DNA of 39,484 bases from Clostridia bacterium. GTDB taxonomy: Bacteria; Bacillota; Clostridia; Christensenellales; UBA3700. The position numbers and the translations under genes are program-made. Location: NCBI GenBank assembly GCA_029060065.1, contig JAIDUT010000014.1, forward strand, positions 1 to 39,484. Reading direction: 5' to 3'. Below the pieces are notes generated by a model that saw only the letters and a list, made by a program, of their open reading frames with translations, was not told the DNA's origin and did not search any database. Shown piece after piece: positions 1-8,748 of this stretch; position 1 is the first letter of the stretch, and every line of letters begins with the position of its first letter.

Positions 1-223
1 TTGCCGCTTCGTATGGCTTTTCATTTTCCGTCGTCTTTGCCGGTTCGGTCTTCTTTGCGGTTGCCGTTGTCTTTGCAGGCTCGGCTTTCTTCGCGGTTGC
101 CGTAGTCTTTGCAGGTTCGGCTTTCTTCGCAGTTGCCGTAGTCTTTGCAGGTTCAGTCTTCTTCGTAGTCGCCGTTGTCTTTGCAGGCTCGGCTTTCTTC
201 GCAGGGGCTTTCTTCTCTGCCAC
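1..223 (-). CDS. Lys/Ala/Pro/Thr-rich repeat protein, N-terminal part (runs off window edge)
   Basis: Minus strand: GGAGGA RBS then GTG start at 223; open to the edge. Translates as VAEKKAPAKKAEPAKTTATTKKTEPAKTTATAKKAEPAKTTATAKKAEP..., a 12-aa/36-bp tandem repeat. Not in the ORF track because it is truncated. Confidence 0.7.
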   Translation of the reverse strand, partial: MAEKKAPAKKAEPAKTTATTKKTEPAKTTATAKKAEPAKTTATAKKAEPAKTTATAKKTEPAKTTENEKPYEAA

Positions 224-390
224 AGTAATATCCTCCTAAAAACTAAAAAATTGTATACAGATATATTTTATTATATGATAAAAATTTTTGCAAGCGTAAT
301 TACAGACTATTATTTACTATTCTTTATATGTTTACATATAAAGTTCGTTTTTGCCTAATCCAAATTTTTCCAATAGGAACCTAAAATAAA

Positions 391-432
391 TGTAAACAAA
401 TGTTTGCATTATGCTAATTTGTGTGATAATAT
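391..432 (+). promoter_or_regulatory. dinB promoter with overlapping palindromic operator-like site
   Basis: TGTAAACAAATGTTTGCA imperfect palindrome (391-408) overlaps -35 TTGCAT (404-409); 17-bp spacer; -10 TAATAT (427-432); CDS starts at 439. Confidence 0.5.
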
Positions 433-438
433 ATAGGT

Positions 439-1662
439 ATGAGAAAAATTCTTCACTGCGACGCTAATAATTTTTACGCTTCCGTCGAATGTATGCTCGA
501 TCCTAGCTTAAAAGACAAGTATGTTGCCGTATCGGGCAATCCCGATAAACGACACGGTATCATTTTGGCTAAAAATCAAAAGGCTAAAGAATGCGGAATT
601 AAGACTGGCGAAGTCATATGGGAAGCCAAGCGAAAATGTCCTCAGCTTGTGCTTGTACCTCCACAATATGACAAATACGTATACTACTCCGACAAGATAT
701 TCGATATATATTGCCAGTACACAGACAGAGTCGAACCGTTTGGAATCGACGAATGCTGGCTTGACGTAACGGGCTCTATGCGACTTTTTAAGAGCGCGAC
801 GGCAATCGCCGAAGAACTGAGAGAGCGTATCAAAAAGGAAATCGGCATCACTATCTCCGTAGGAGTATCTTTCAACAAAATCTTTGCCAAACTTGGCTCT
901 GATATGAAAAAGCCTGACGCCACCACCGTAATTACGCCACAAAACTTTCGCCAAAAAGTGTGGCCACTTGACGTAAGCGACTTGCTGATGATTGGCAGAA
1001 AGACATCCGATAAATTAAAGGATTTAGGTATTAAGACCATAGGAGATCTTGCGTGTACAGACCCGCAAATTCTCATTAAAAAATTCGGAATAAACGGACA
1101 AAAAATGTACGACAACGCCAACGGACTAAATGACGATGACGTACGTCTATATTACGATAAGCATATCCCAAAAAGCATTGGCAACTCTACTACTATGCCA
1201 AAGGACGTCACGTCCCGCGACGAAATCAAAGCCGTAGTTATGGCTCTCAGCGAAATGGTAGCGGTAAGACTTAGGAAATACGGATTTGTGGCGGGTGGCA
1301 TACATTTCGGCGTGAGATACAACGATTTGACTTACGCCGGCAAACAATGCAAACTCCCCTTCAAAATTAATTCCGCAAGCAGTCTTTGCGACGGCGCTAT
1401 GGAAATATACGACTCGATAAAGCACCCATGCCCAATAAGACTTTTGTCAGTGACCGCATTCGACCTCTCTAGCGGTGACGAAGTACAGCAGTTGTCTTTC
1501 TTCGACGACGAAAAGTCCCAAAAACTCCGTCGGCTTGACAAATCTCTTGACGAGATAAGAGGAAAGTACGGCTACAACGCATTGAAGTCGGCATCGCTCC
1601 TTGAGCACCCTTTCATTACGGACGGTCTAGAGGATAGCGACTTCTTGCCGTTTAAGAAATAG
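439..1662 (+). CDS. dinB: DNA polymerase IV / Y-family DNA polymerase
   Basis: 407 aa; HCDANNFYASVE and EPFGIDECWLDVT motifs typical of Y-family polymerases. Confidence 0.92.
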   Translation: MRKILHCDANNFYASVECMLDPSLKDKYVAVSGNPDKRHGIILAKNQKAKECGIKTGEVIWEAKRKCPQLVLVPPQYDKYVYYSDKIFDIYCQYTDRVEPFGIDECWLDVTGSMRLFKSATAIAEELRERIKKEIGITISVGVSFNKIFAKLGSDMKKPDATTVITPQNFRQKVWPLDVSDLLMIGRKTSDKLKDLGIKTIGDLACTDPQILIKKFGINGQKMYDNANGLNDDDVRLYYDKHIPKSIGNSTTMPKDVTSRDEIKAVVMALSEMVAVRLRKYGFVAGGIHFGVRYNDLTYAGKQCKLPFKINSASSLCDGAMEIYDSIKHPCPIRLLSVTAFDLSSGDEVQQLSFFDDEKSQKLRRLDKSLDEIRGKYGYNALKSASLLEHPFITDGLEDSDFLPFKK

Positions 1663-1744
1663 CGGTAACGATTATTTTAAGAAAATATTCAAAAACATTT
1701 GACAACTCATAATATTTAATATAATATTAGGTATGCAATGATTT

Positions 1745-1827
1745 GCGGTCATGGCGGAATAGGCAGACGCGTACGTTTGAGGGGCGTATGGGAGACCATC
1801 CGGGTTCAAGTCCCGGTGACCGCACCA
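1745..1827 (+). tRNA. tRNA-Leu (anticodon GAG), CCA encoded
   Basis: Acceptor stem GCGGTCA/TGACCGC, long variable arm, TTCAAGTC T-loop, anticodon loop TTGAGGG, 3' ACCA. Confidence 0.92.
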
Positions 1828-1833
1828 TAACTA

Positions 1834-1878
1834 ACCTGAATCAAAACATAGACTAATGGTTTGATTCAGGTTTTTTTA
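1834..1878 (+). terminator. Intrinsic terminator after tRNA-Leu
   Basis: ACCTGAATCAAAAC...GTTTGATTCAGGT followed by a T-run. Confidence 0.85.
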
Positions 1879-2025
1879 TTACTCTTTCAAAGTACAAATG
1901 TTAGTACCATACGGCAGTGCTCCCCCATAGGCAGTAAGCACAAGCGGACACAAAAAACTATCGTACACTTACTTAAAAAATACTTGACCTTACTTTAATA
2001 TTATGACGCGCTATAGACAAAACGC

Positions 2026-2067
2026 TTGACTTTATATAAACAATGTTATATAATTCATATTATATAA
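2026..2067 (+). promoter_or_regulatory. TetR-gene promoter with a three-fold TTATATAA operator-like array
   Basis: TTGACT (2026-2031), 17-bp spacer, TATAAT (2049-2054); TTATATAA at 2032, 2046 and 2060. Confidence 0.65.
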
Positions 2068-2096
2068 ATATGTTTATCAACATGAGGTCTATTACT

Positions 2097-2651
2097 ATGC
2101 CTAAACAACGAATTACAAAAGAAATGATATTAGACGTTGCCTTTAATTTGGCAAGAGAAAAAGGCTATGAACAAGTTGTTGTCAAAAACATAGCCGATGA
2201 GATAGGTTGCTCGGTACAGCCGATATACAGTTATTTTAACAATATGGATACATTGAGAGAAGCTGTACTCGGCGTTGCTATGCAATTCTACAATCAGTAT
2301 ATTTATTCTCGCGTAAATAAGGACGGTATTTTGGAAAGTATGGCGCGTGCGAACGTAGCTTTTGCAAAATATGAAACAAATCTTTTTAAGTTGTTATTTT
2401 TGCAAAAGTTGAATGGATTGAATAGCTTTAATGATATTTACGAATGGATGGGTGATAAACAGGCTACAAAACAACTTGCCGAAAAACTCTTACTTCCGGA
2501 AGAAAAGGTAAAAGACGTCTATATTATGCTCATAGTTTTCACGCACGGCGTAGCAACAATGATAGCAACCGGTGGCGCTAATATTTCGGACGACGAAAGC
2601 GCGTCTATACTGGAAAAAGCATATTTAGCTTTTGTAAAAGCACAACAATAA
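2097..2651 (+). CDS. TetR/AcrR family transcriptional regulator
   Basis: N-terminal HTH ITKEMILDVAFNLAREKGYEQVVVKNIADEIGCSVQPIYSYF. Start moved from 2043 to ATG 2097 because a promoter overlaps the upstream codons. Confidence 0.88.
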   Translation: MPKQRITKEMILDVAFNLAREKGYEQVVVKNIADEIGCSVQPIYSYFNNMDTLREAVLGVAMQFYNQYIYSRVNKDGILESMARANVAFAKYETNLFKLLFLQKLNGLNSFNDIYEWMGDKQATKQLAEKLLLPEEKVKDVYIMLIVFTHGVATMIATGGANISDDESASILEKAYLAFVKAQQ

Positions 2652-2664
2652 AAGGAGATAAAAA

Positions 2665-3348
2665 ATGAACAACAAAACCATGCTAAATTATCTTGCGGAA
2701 CTTTCAGCAAACAACAACCGTGAATGGTTTCACGAACACAAGAAAGAAAATAAAGAAGCCAACGCGCATTTTGAGCAAATTGTTCAAGAACTTATTTACG
2801 GCATTGGAACATTTGACCAAAGCGTTTTACACAATGTCCCCAAAGAACTTACATTCAAACTTGTGCGAGATACAAGATTTAGCCACGATAAATCACCGTA
2901 CAATCCGTCTTTCAGAGCTCATATATCGTCTAAAGGCAAATTGCCTATTCCTGTCGGATACTACTTAATGATAAAACCAAATGGAGGCACATTTTTAGGT
3001 GGCGGTTTGTTTGCGGATATGTTTTCTAATGCCACTTCAATGGTACGCAACTATATAACGGCACACCCTGACGAATGGAACGCTATAATAACCAATGCGG
3101 AGTTTGAAAAGTATTTCACTGTAAAAGGCACGGTATTGAAAAATGTCCCTGCCGGTTATGACAAAGAACACTCACAAGCCGAATATCTGAAACACAAATC
3201 GTGGTATTTGGAGTATTTTATGGACGATGACGAGGTAGCTGACGAAAAAACATTTTTGCAAAAATCGGTTGAAATATTTAAGATTATGAAACCTTTTAAC
3301 GATTATCTCAATAAGGCACTAAAAGATTTCAAAATGCCGACAAGATAA
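2665..3348 (+). CDS. DUF2461 (TIGR02453) family protein
   Basis: NNREWFHEHK, KLVRDTRFSHDKSPYNPSFRAHIS and GGGLF motifs; AAAGGAGAT RBS just after the TetR stop. Confidence 0.85.
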   Translation: MNNKTMLNYLAELSANNNREWFHEHKKENKEANAHFEQIVQELIYGIGTFDQSVLHNVPKELTFKLVRDTRFSHDKSPYNPSFRAHISSKGKLPIPVGYYLMIKPNGGTFLGGGLFADMFSNATSMVRNYITAHPDEWNAIITNAEFEKYFTVKGTVLKNVPAGYDKEHSQAEYLKHKSWYLEYFMDDDEVADEKTFLQKSVEIFKIMKPFNDYLNKALKDFKMPTR

Positions 3349-3460
3349 AACCTATGTAATCGTGCAATTCCTTATGTATTAATTACAAACAAGACAAAAC
3401 GTTAGTAGTCTAAATACTCAAACTTTGTCTTGTCGCACTTATTTGTAAAATATACTGATA

Positions 3461-3490
3461 AAAGAGAGAGGTAAACCTCTCTCTTTTATT
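3461..3490. terminator. Bidirectional terminator between convergent genes
   Basis: AAAAGAGAGAGGTAAACCTCTCTCTTTT near-perfect palindrome. Confidence 0.85.
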
Positions 3491-3507
3491 TTTACTTTTA
3501 CCTTAAA

Positions 3508-4044
3508 TCACGCTTTCACTCCCATATCAAAAGCCTTTTGCGGAAAGTCGGTACTATCTATATCCCCTTTGTCTGTCACGCCTATAGCGCGAAGAACGCC
3601 TTTGAGTTCTACTCCGTCAAAGCAATCTATCCAACCTTGAATATCCTTGACTGCTCCGTCCATTGCGCTCTCGTCCTCCTCTGCCGACGTAGCCAAGAGA
3701 TATACTTCCCTAAACTTATTGTCGCGAGGATAAAGCGGATTAAGCCTGTCTAAGAAAGTCTTGAGCTGTCCGCATACTGCGTAATAATAAATCGGCGTAG
3801 CAAATACGAGCACGTCGGCATTTTGGAATTTATCGTACAGACCGTTCATACCGTCTTTAAGAACGCATCCGTCATGAGATTGGCAATACATGCAACCGAT
3901 GCAAAACTTCAAATCTACGTCGCGTACGGCTACGACCTCCGCCTCGTTGCCTGCGGATATTGCGCCGTCGGCAAACTTTCTCGCCAAGGTCTCGGAGTTA
4001 CCGCCCTTTCTTGGCGAACTTGTAACTATAATTATCTTTTTCAT
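3508..4044 (-). CDS. Flavodoxin-fold / NADPH-dependent FMN reductase family iron-sulfur flavoprotein
   Basis: MKKIIIVTSSPRKGGNSETLARKFADGA FMN-binding start; CIGCMYCQ motif. Confidence 0.85.
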   Translation of the reverse strand: MKKIIIVTSSPRKGGNSETLARKFADGAISAGNEAEVVAVRDVDLKFCIGCMYCQSHDGCVLKDGMNGLYDKFQNADVLVFATPIYYYAVCGQLKTFLDRLNPLYPRDNKFREVYLLATSAEEDESAMDGAVKDIQGWIDCFDGVELKGVLRAIGVTDKGDIDSTDFPQKAFDMGVKA

Positions 4045-4211
4045 GATATTCTCCTTTTGTATCTGCGTTGACGTTTTTATTATATCAATTATATAGTAAT
4101 GACCTCAATATGTCAATGCGTAAAATCGCAATAAAATAATCTAAAACTTTTAACAATACTATGGCTTACTTCATATACTGTATTGAAACGTAATACCGCC
4201 TTTAATTGAAT

Positions 4212-4262
4212 AATGCTACATATTTACTCTTAACAACTTAGGAGTTATATGTAGTATTTTTT
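4212..4262 (+). terminator. Terminator-like hairpin in the DUF11 operon 5' leader
   Basis: ATGCTACATAT..ACTC..GAGT..ATATGTAGTAT followed by TTTTTT, just upstream of AAAAGGAGATT and ATG 4279. Confidence 0.55.
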
Positions 4263-4278
4263 ACAAAAGGAGATTATT

Positions 4279-5982
4279 ATGCCTTTCATTCAAAGATATT
4301 CCGACGTCAAAAAAGGCGGAGTTGTATTTACGGGCAACACGCTCGGATTGAGTAAAGCCAGCAACCAAAATGCTCCCGGCACGGAAGGTTCTATAGGCGC
4401 GTTTACCAGTCTGAATACCGCTTTGCAAGTTGGTACATTCCCGGCGGGTACTACTCTTAATTACACGCTTAACGGCTCGAGAGCTATACTCACTCTACCT
4501 GCCGGCTCTACCGTACTTTACGCGGAACTAATATGGGGCGGACTTTTCCGCTCATCTGTCAACAACATCTCTGCGCTAATAAATAACAGCGTCAACTTCA
4601 CTACACCTCTCGGCGCCACTGCCGTAGCGCCCGACCCTGCCACGGCTCAGACTTTCAATATACCCGCAGGCGACATTACGGTGGGATTTTACGTGAGGTC
4701 TGCCAACGTAACACCGCTAGTGCAGTCAGCTCTTGGCGGTACGTATTCTCTCCAAGGCGTCCCCGCTCTTATAGAGGCCATTGACGATAGAACCGCCGAC
4801 ACCAACCATGCAGGTTGGACGCTTGCGGTAGCGTACGAGAACGCAAACGAAACACTGCGTAATATCACCGTATGGAGCGGAGGTACTGTGGTATCGCCAA
4901 ATACGGGAAGCACTACGATAACCGTATCGAATTTCCTTACTCCCGACGTCTTGCCAATCACGGGTAAAATCTTCGTATCCGCGCAGGAAGGCGACGCAGT
5001 ACTCACGGGAGACCAAATGATGTTCGGTCAAAGCGTAGCCGACCTTGAAAACCTTTCAGGCCCCAACAATCCCGAGGACAATTTCTTTGCCTCGCAAATC
5101 AACAACTCGAGCGGAACGCTCGATACGACGGGTACCTTCGGTAACCGTAACGCCAACGCGAGCGCAGGAACAAACACGTCGGCATGCCGTCAAGGTTGGG
5201 ACATTACCGCCGTAGACGTGTCCGACAAACTAGTCGCAAGTCAAACTAGCGCAGTAATAAGATTTACCAGCGACGGAGACCTTTACGTCCCCAACGCCTT
5301 AGCATTGCAGGTCGATAGCAAAGGCGCAAACCTTACTGTGACGAAATCCGCCGACAAAACTTTCGCCGACGTAGGCGAAGAAATCACCTATACCCTTGCA
5401 ATACAAAACACGGGAAGCGTAGACGCAACCAACGTAACTATAAACGATATGCTACCTGCGGAAACAACTTTAGTGCCAAACTCCGTGACTGTAGACGGCG
5501 TAGCGTACGCAGGCGCATTGCCTGTAGTCATTGCCACCATAGCTCCCAATCAGACGGTTACGGTGACATTCAAAGTTACTGTCAATTCTCTGCCTGCCGT
5601 CAATCCTATTTTCAACATTGCAAGAGCCGACTTTGAGTTCTTCCCATTTGCGGGCTACCCTGCTACGAGCTTTTCAAATTCCAATCCCGTAGCCGTGTAT
5701 ATCATATCCCGTCAAATGAGTATTGTAAAAAGCGTAGACAAAGCCTTTGCTATCCAAGGCGACGTCTTGACTTACACTTCGGTTATTAAAAACACGGGAA
5801 GCGTACCCGTCACCGACGTGATATTCAAAGACGAGATACCCGCGGGTACGACTTTCGTCGACGGCTCTGTGACAATAGACGGAGTGAGCTATCCGACTTA
5901 CAATCCCGAGACGGGATTTTTCGTGGCGAACCTGACGCCACAGGCAAGCGCAACAGTAACCTTTCAGGTGAAAATAAACTAA
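4279..5982 (+). CDS. DUF11 domain repeat protein
   Basis: Two C-terminal DUF11/TIGR01451-type repeats (KSADKTFADVGEEITYTLAIQNTGSVDATNVTINDMLP; KSVDKAFAIQGDVLTYTSVIKNTGSVPVTDVIFKDEIP). No evident signal peptide. Confidence 0.85.
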   Translation: MPFIQRYSDVKKGGVVFTGNTLGLSKASNQNAPGTEGSIGAFTSLNTALQVGTFPAGTTLNYTLNGSRAILTLPAGSTVLYAELIWGGLFRSSVNNISALINNSVNFTTPLGATAVAPDPATAQTFNIPAGDITVGFYVRSANVTPLVQSALGGTYSLQGVPALIEAIDDRTADTNHAGWTLAVAYENANETLRNITVWSGGTVVSPNTGSTTITVSNFLTPDVLPITGKIFVSAQEGDAVLTGDQMMFGQSVADLENLSGPNNPEDNFFASQINNSSGTLDTTGTFGNRNANASAGTNTSACRQGWDITAVDVSDKLVASQTSAVIRFTSDGDLYVPNALALQVDSKGANLTVTKSADKTFADVGEEITYTLAIQNTGSVDATNVTINDMLPAETTLVPNSVTVDGVAYAGALPVVIATIAPNQTVTVTFKVTVNSLPAVNPIFNIARADFEFFPFAGYPATSFSNSNPVAVYIISRQMSIVKSVDKAFAIQGDVLTYTSVIKNTGSVPVTDVIFKDEIPAGTTFVDGSVTIDGVSYPTYNPETGFFVANLTPQASATVTFQVKIN

Positions 5983-5995
5983 GGAGAATTTAACA

Positions 5996-6769
5996 ATGAT
6001 AATACCAAACCAATCCAATATAGCGTTCAACTACGTTCTGCCTGACGGCGACACTCTTTCCGCCAATCTCGACAGTAACATTGTCAACACGGAAGTATTG
6101 ACCTACTCTGTCCCCAAGGTGAAGAGCGGTGATAAGACCTTTTTGCAAGAGGGCGAAACGTCCGAGCATACCGTAGTAATCACCAACAATTCGCAGACGC
6201 AACTTTTCAATCTCTTATTCAAAGACGCGATGTCCAACGGCGCAACCTACGTCGCAGGAAGCGTAAAAGTAAACGGCGTAGCGCAACCAACTTACGACCC
6301 AATCGCAGGCTTTGCTTTGCCGGCGCTCAACCCTGCTCAGGCAGTTACCGTAGCGTATACGATACAGGCGAACAATCCAATGACGCAATCTCCAGTAACG
6401 AACCTAGCTACACTCAACTATACCGTAAACGACCCTATAAGAGGCAACGTAAACTTTGCCGAAAATACAAATACGGTATCAGTGCAAATTATATCCAACA
6501 GAATTACCAACGTCAAGAGTGTAGACAAGGCCTTTGCCGTAAAAGGCGATACGTTGCACTACACTTCGGTAATCAGCAACACAGGTACGCTTGCAAAGAC
6601 CGACCTCGTATTCACAGACCCAATTCCTGCGGGAACGACCTTTACAGCGGGCAGTGTAAAGATCAACGGCGCAAGCTATCCTGCTTACAATCCGCAAACG
6701 GGATTCGACTTACCCGACCTTGCGGTAGGCGAAGCGGTGACGGTAGAATTTGACGTAACGGTGAACTGA
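5996..6769 (+). CDS. Second DUF11 domain repeat protein
   Basis: 257 aa; AAGGAGAATTT RBS; two DUF11-like repeats similar to the preceding ORF. Confidence 0.82.
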   Translation: MIIPNQSNIAFNYVLPDGDTLSANLDSNIVNTEVLTYSVPKVKSGDKTFLQEGETSEHTVVITNNSQTQLFNLLFKDAMSNGATYVAGSVKVNGVAQPTYDPIAGFALPALNPAQAVTVAYTIQANNPMTQSPVTNLATLNYTVNDPIRGNVNFAENTNTVSVQIISNRITNVKSVDKAFAVKGDTLHYTSVISNTGTLAKTDLVFTDPIPAGTTFTAGSVKINGASYPAYNPQTGFDLPDLAVGEAVTVEFDVTVN

Positions 6770-6770
6770 T

Positions 6771-6989
6771 ATGAGAACTATAATCAATTTATCCAACGTA
6801 GTAGATAATTCAGGCGAGTTTCCGGTCATAACTTACAGCAACACCGTAACGACGCTTGTAACCGACCCGACGCCGATAATGCCCCGTATCGCGCCATGCT
6901 CTTCCTGTAACTCTTGGCAATGCCGTAGCGCTTGCCAAAGCTGTTGTAACTGCAATAACTGCTGTCGTTGCAACCAAAACAACTTCTAG
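6771..6989 (+). CDS. Small Cys-rich protein, coupled to the DUF11 gene
   Basis: 72 aa; ATG lies 1 bp after the upstream TGA; tail CSSCNSWQCRSACQSCCNCNNCCRC has 10 Cys. Confidence 0.65.
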   Translation: MRTIINLSNVVDNSGEFPVITYSNTVTTLVTDPTPIMPRIAPCSSCNSWQCRSACQSCCNCNNCCRCNQNNF

Positions 6990-7010
6990 TAGAAAAACCT
7001 AAATGACAGC

Positions 7011-7042
7011 AATACGGCAAACGCATTTGCGTTTGCCGTATC
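7011..7042. terminator. Bidirectional terminator
   Basis: ATACGGCAAACGCA-TT-TGCGTTTGCCGTAT perfect inverted repeat between convergent genes. Confidence 0.8.
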
Positions 7043-7047
7043 TTATA

Positions 7048-8676
7048 TTACTTAGCTATACTTTGTCTTATCGCGTCGTTTATTCTCTCGCGCATTTGCA
7101 ACTGCCATTCGTCGCTGTGCGGATATTCGGAGAAAGTAATAGGCGTATCGATTCCCTGCTCAAGAAGTTCTATCGTCTTTTCTCTGCCGATTAAACTTTC
7201 TAAAAGTTGCAACGCCATCATATCTTGGAATGCGTCGTAAAATACTTTTAGGCGCAAAGACAAAAGAGGCTTACCGTCCTGTCCGGGATAAACAACGTAA
7301 GAATCGCCAGACGGGAATTCCTTGCCTGCGTCGGTTTCCGTAAACGGGTCTACTCTCCTCTTGGAAAGTCTGGTGTACCAAAAATTATATCCCCATTGCA
7401 AAAAGCCTTTTATATCAAATTTATACATTTGACAGCCAAGTACTCTGTTGCGTTGAGATGGCATTGAGAAAAATCTATTGGACACTTTAACGGTCTGACC
7501 GCAACTATAGTACGTCCAAGGCTCTTTTACCTTGCCGAGAAATTCGTGTATGTGCGTAATACCGGTTATAGGATGCTCTAAAATGCCTTGCTCAAAGAAT
7601 TTGATATTGCTTAGCGCATCCATAATTTTGAACTCGCCGAAATTCTCTTTGACAATGGCGCTAGTCTTACGGTAGTTACGCAATACCATTGGATAAGGCT
7701 CGTCGGACACGTGGAAGAATACCTTGTCGGCAATGCCTTTTTGCCTTAAATACTCCTTAAGTTTTGGAGCAAGAGCAGATAAGAAAGTCTTATATTTCCT
7801 GCCGGTTGCGGACGTATGCCAACCGAAAATTTTCTTTTCCTTGCCCTTTACAGTGGCGATTATCTTGGGACATCTCCATGCGCCCCATTGAGTAAAGAAA
7901 TGCGCCATTTCAAAATACTCCACGCCTACTCTGTGACACATATCAATCCACTTGTCAAGATTGGAAAAATCAAAAGAATACTCTTTGTCCTTTACGCTCA
8001 CGCCTATCAACTGAACGGTAGGTCGCTCTCCGCCTATTCTGGTGTCAAGCGGTGGAGTAAATATCGGCGTAAGCACGGCGTTCATTCCGTAATCATGCGC
8101 AGTCGTAAGATAATTCTCCACTATCTCCCAATACTTATCGGAAAATACGGGCGCGTTGTAGTACGTCGATAGACAATCGGTATGAAACCAATTTGTATAC
8201 TTTAGCGTCTGCTTTGGCAAATCGCAATCAATGACGTCAAAGGTCAACTCGACTTTTTCGTCAACTCCATCGCCTTTGAATGATACCTCAACCTTTTGCT
8301 CTCCGCTAGGCAACTCTCCCTTTGGCTCGGTTGAAACCCAAAGACTGCTCCACGCATTCGCCTTTAGACTTATCTCGCCCTCAAGCGGTCTAAGCAGTTC
8401 GGGAAACATACCCGGCTCTTTTCTCAACGTATAATCATCCTGATTCTTGCCAAGTGGTAAGCCTGCGTAAATCTCTTCGACGACGTACGCCTTGAGCATA
8501 TCGCCCATTGCGGAATTTATCTCAACCGACAACTTGCAATCAACGTCGCTCATCAACGCAATTTGCATACTCGACTTTTCGTTGCGGAAAATACTAACTC
8601 TGTCAAAGGACTTTGCTTTCGGCTCTTCGTCTGAAAATACTTTGACAAGACTGCTTAACGGTTTAACTTTTAACAT
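7048..8676 (-). CDS. DUF4091 domain (GH123-like) putative glycoside hydrolase
   Basis: 542 aa; FFHVSDEPYP, YYSCGQTVKVSNRFF and FLQWGYNFWYTR segments match DUF4091-type proteins; GGGGGAGAA RBS. Confidence 0.75.
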   Translation of the reverse strand: MLKVKPLSSLVKVFSDEEPKAKSFDRVSIFRNEKSSMQIALMSDVDCKLSVEINSAMGDMLKAYVVEEIYAGLPLGKNQDDYTLRKEPGMFPELLRPLEGEISLKANAWSSLWVSTEPKGELPSGEQKVEVSFKGDGVDEKVELTFDVIDCDLPKQTLKYTNWFHTDCLSTYYNAPVFSDKYWEIVENYLTTAHDYGMNAVLTPIFTPPLDTRIGGERPTVQLIGVSVKDKEYSFDFSNLDKWIDMCHRVGVEYFEMAHFFTQWGAWRCPKIIATVKGKEKKIFGWHTSATGRKYKTFLSALAPKLKEYLRQKGIADKVFFHVSDEPYPMVLRNYRKTSAIVKENFGEFKIMDALSNIKFFEQGILEHPITGITHIHEFLGKVKEPWTYYSCGQTVKVSNRFFSMPSQRNRVLGCQMYKFDIKGFLQWGYNFWYTRLSKRRVDPFTETDAGKEFPSGDSYVVYPGQDGKPLLSLRLKVFYDAFQDMMALQLLESLIGREKTIELLEQGIDTPITFSEYPHSDEWQLQMRERINDAIRQSIAK

Positions 8677-8748
8677 AATTCTCCCCCTATTTAATCGGTT
8701 AACACCCGAACGAATAAATTATATCATACAATTAAATATAAATCAATA

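Noticed and set aside
2043-2096. Upstream start of the TetR ORF at ATG 2043
   Set aside because: The region contains the likely -10 box and operator repeats; ATG 2097 begins a typical TetR N-terminus.
5982-5996. The two DUF11 ORFs as one gene broken by a stop/frameshift
   Set aside because: The second ORF has its own good RBS (AAGGAGAATTT) and a distinct N-terminal module, so separate genes are likelier.
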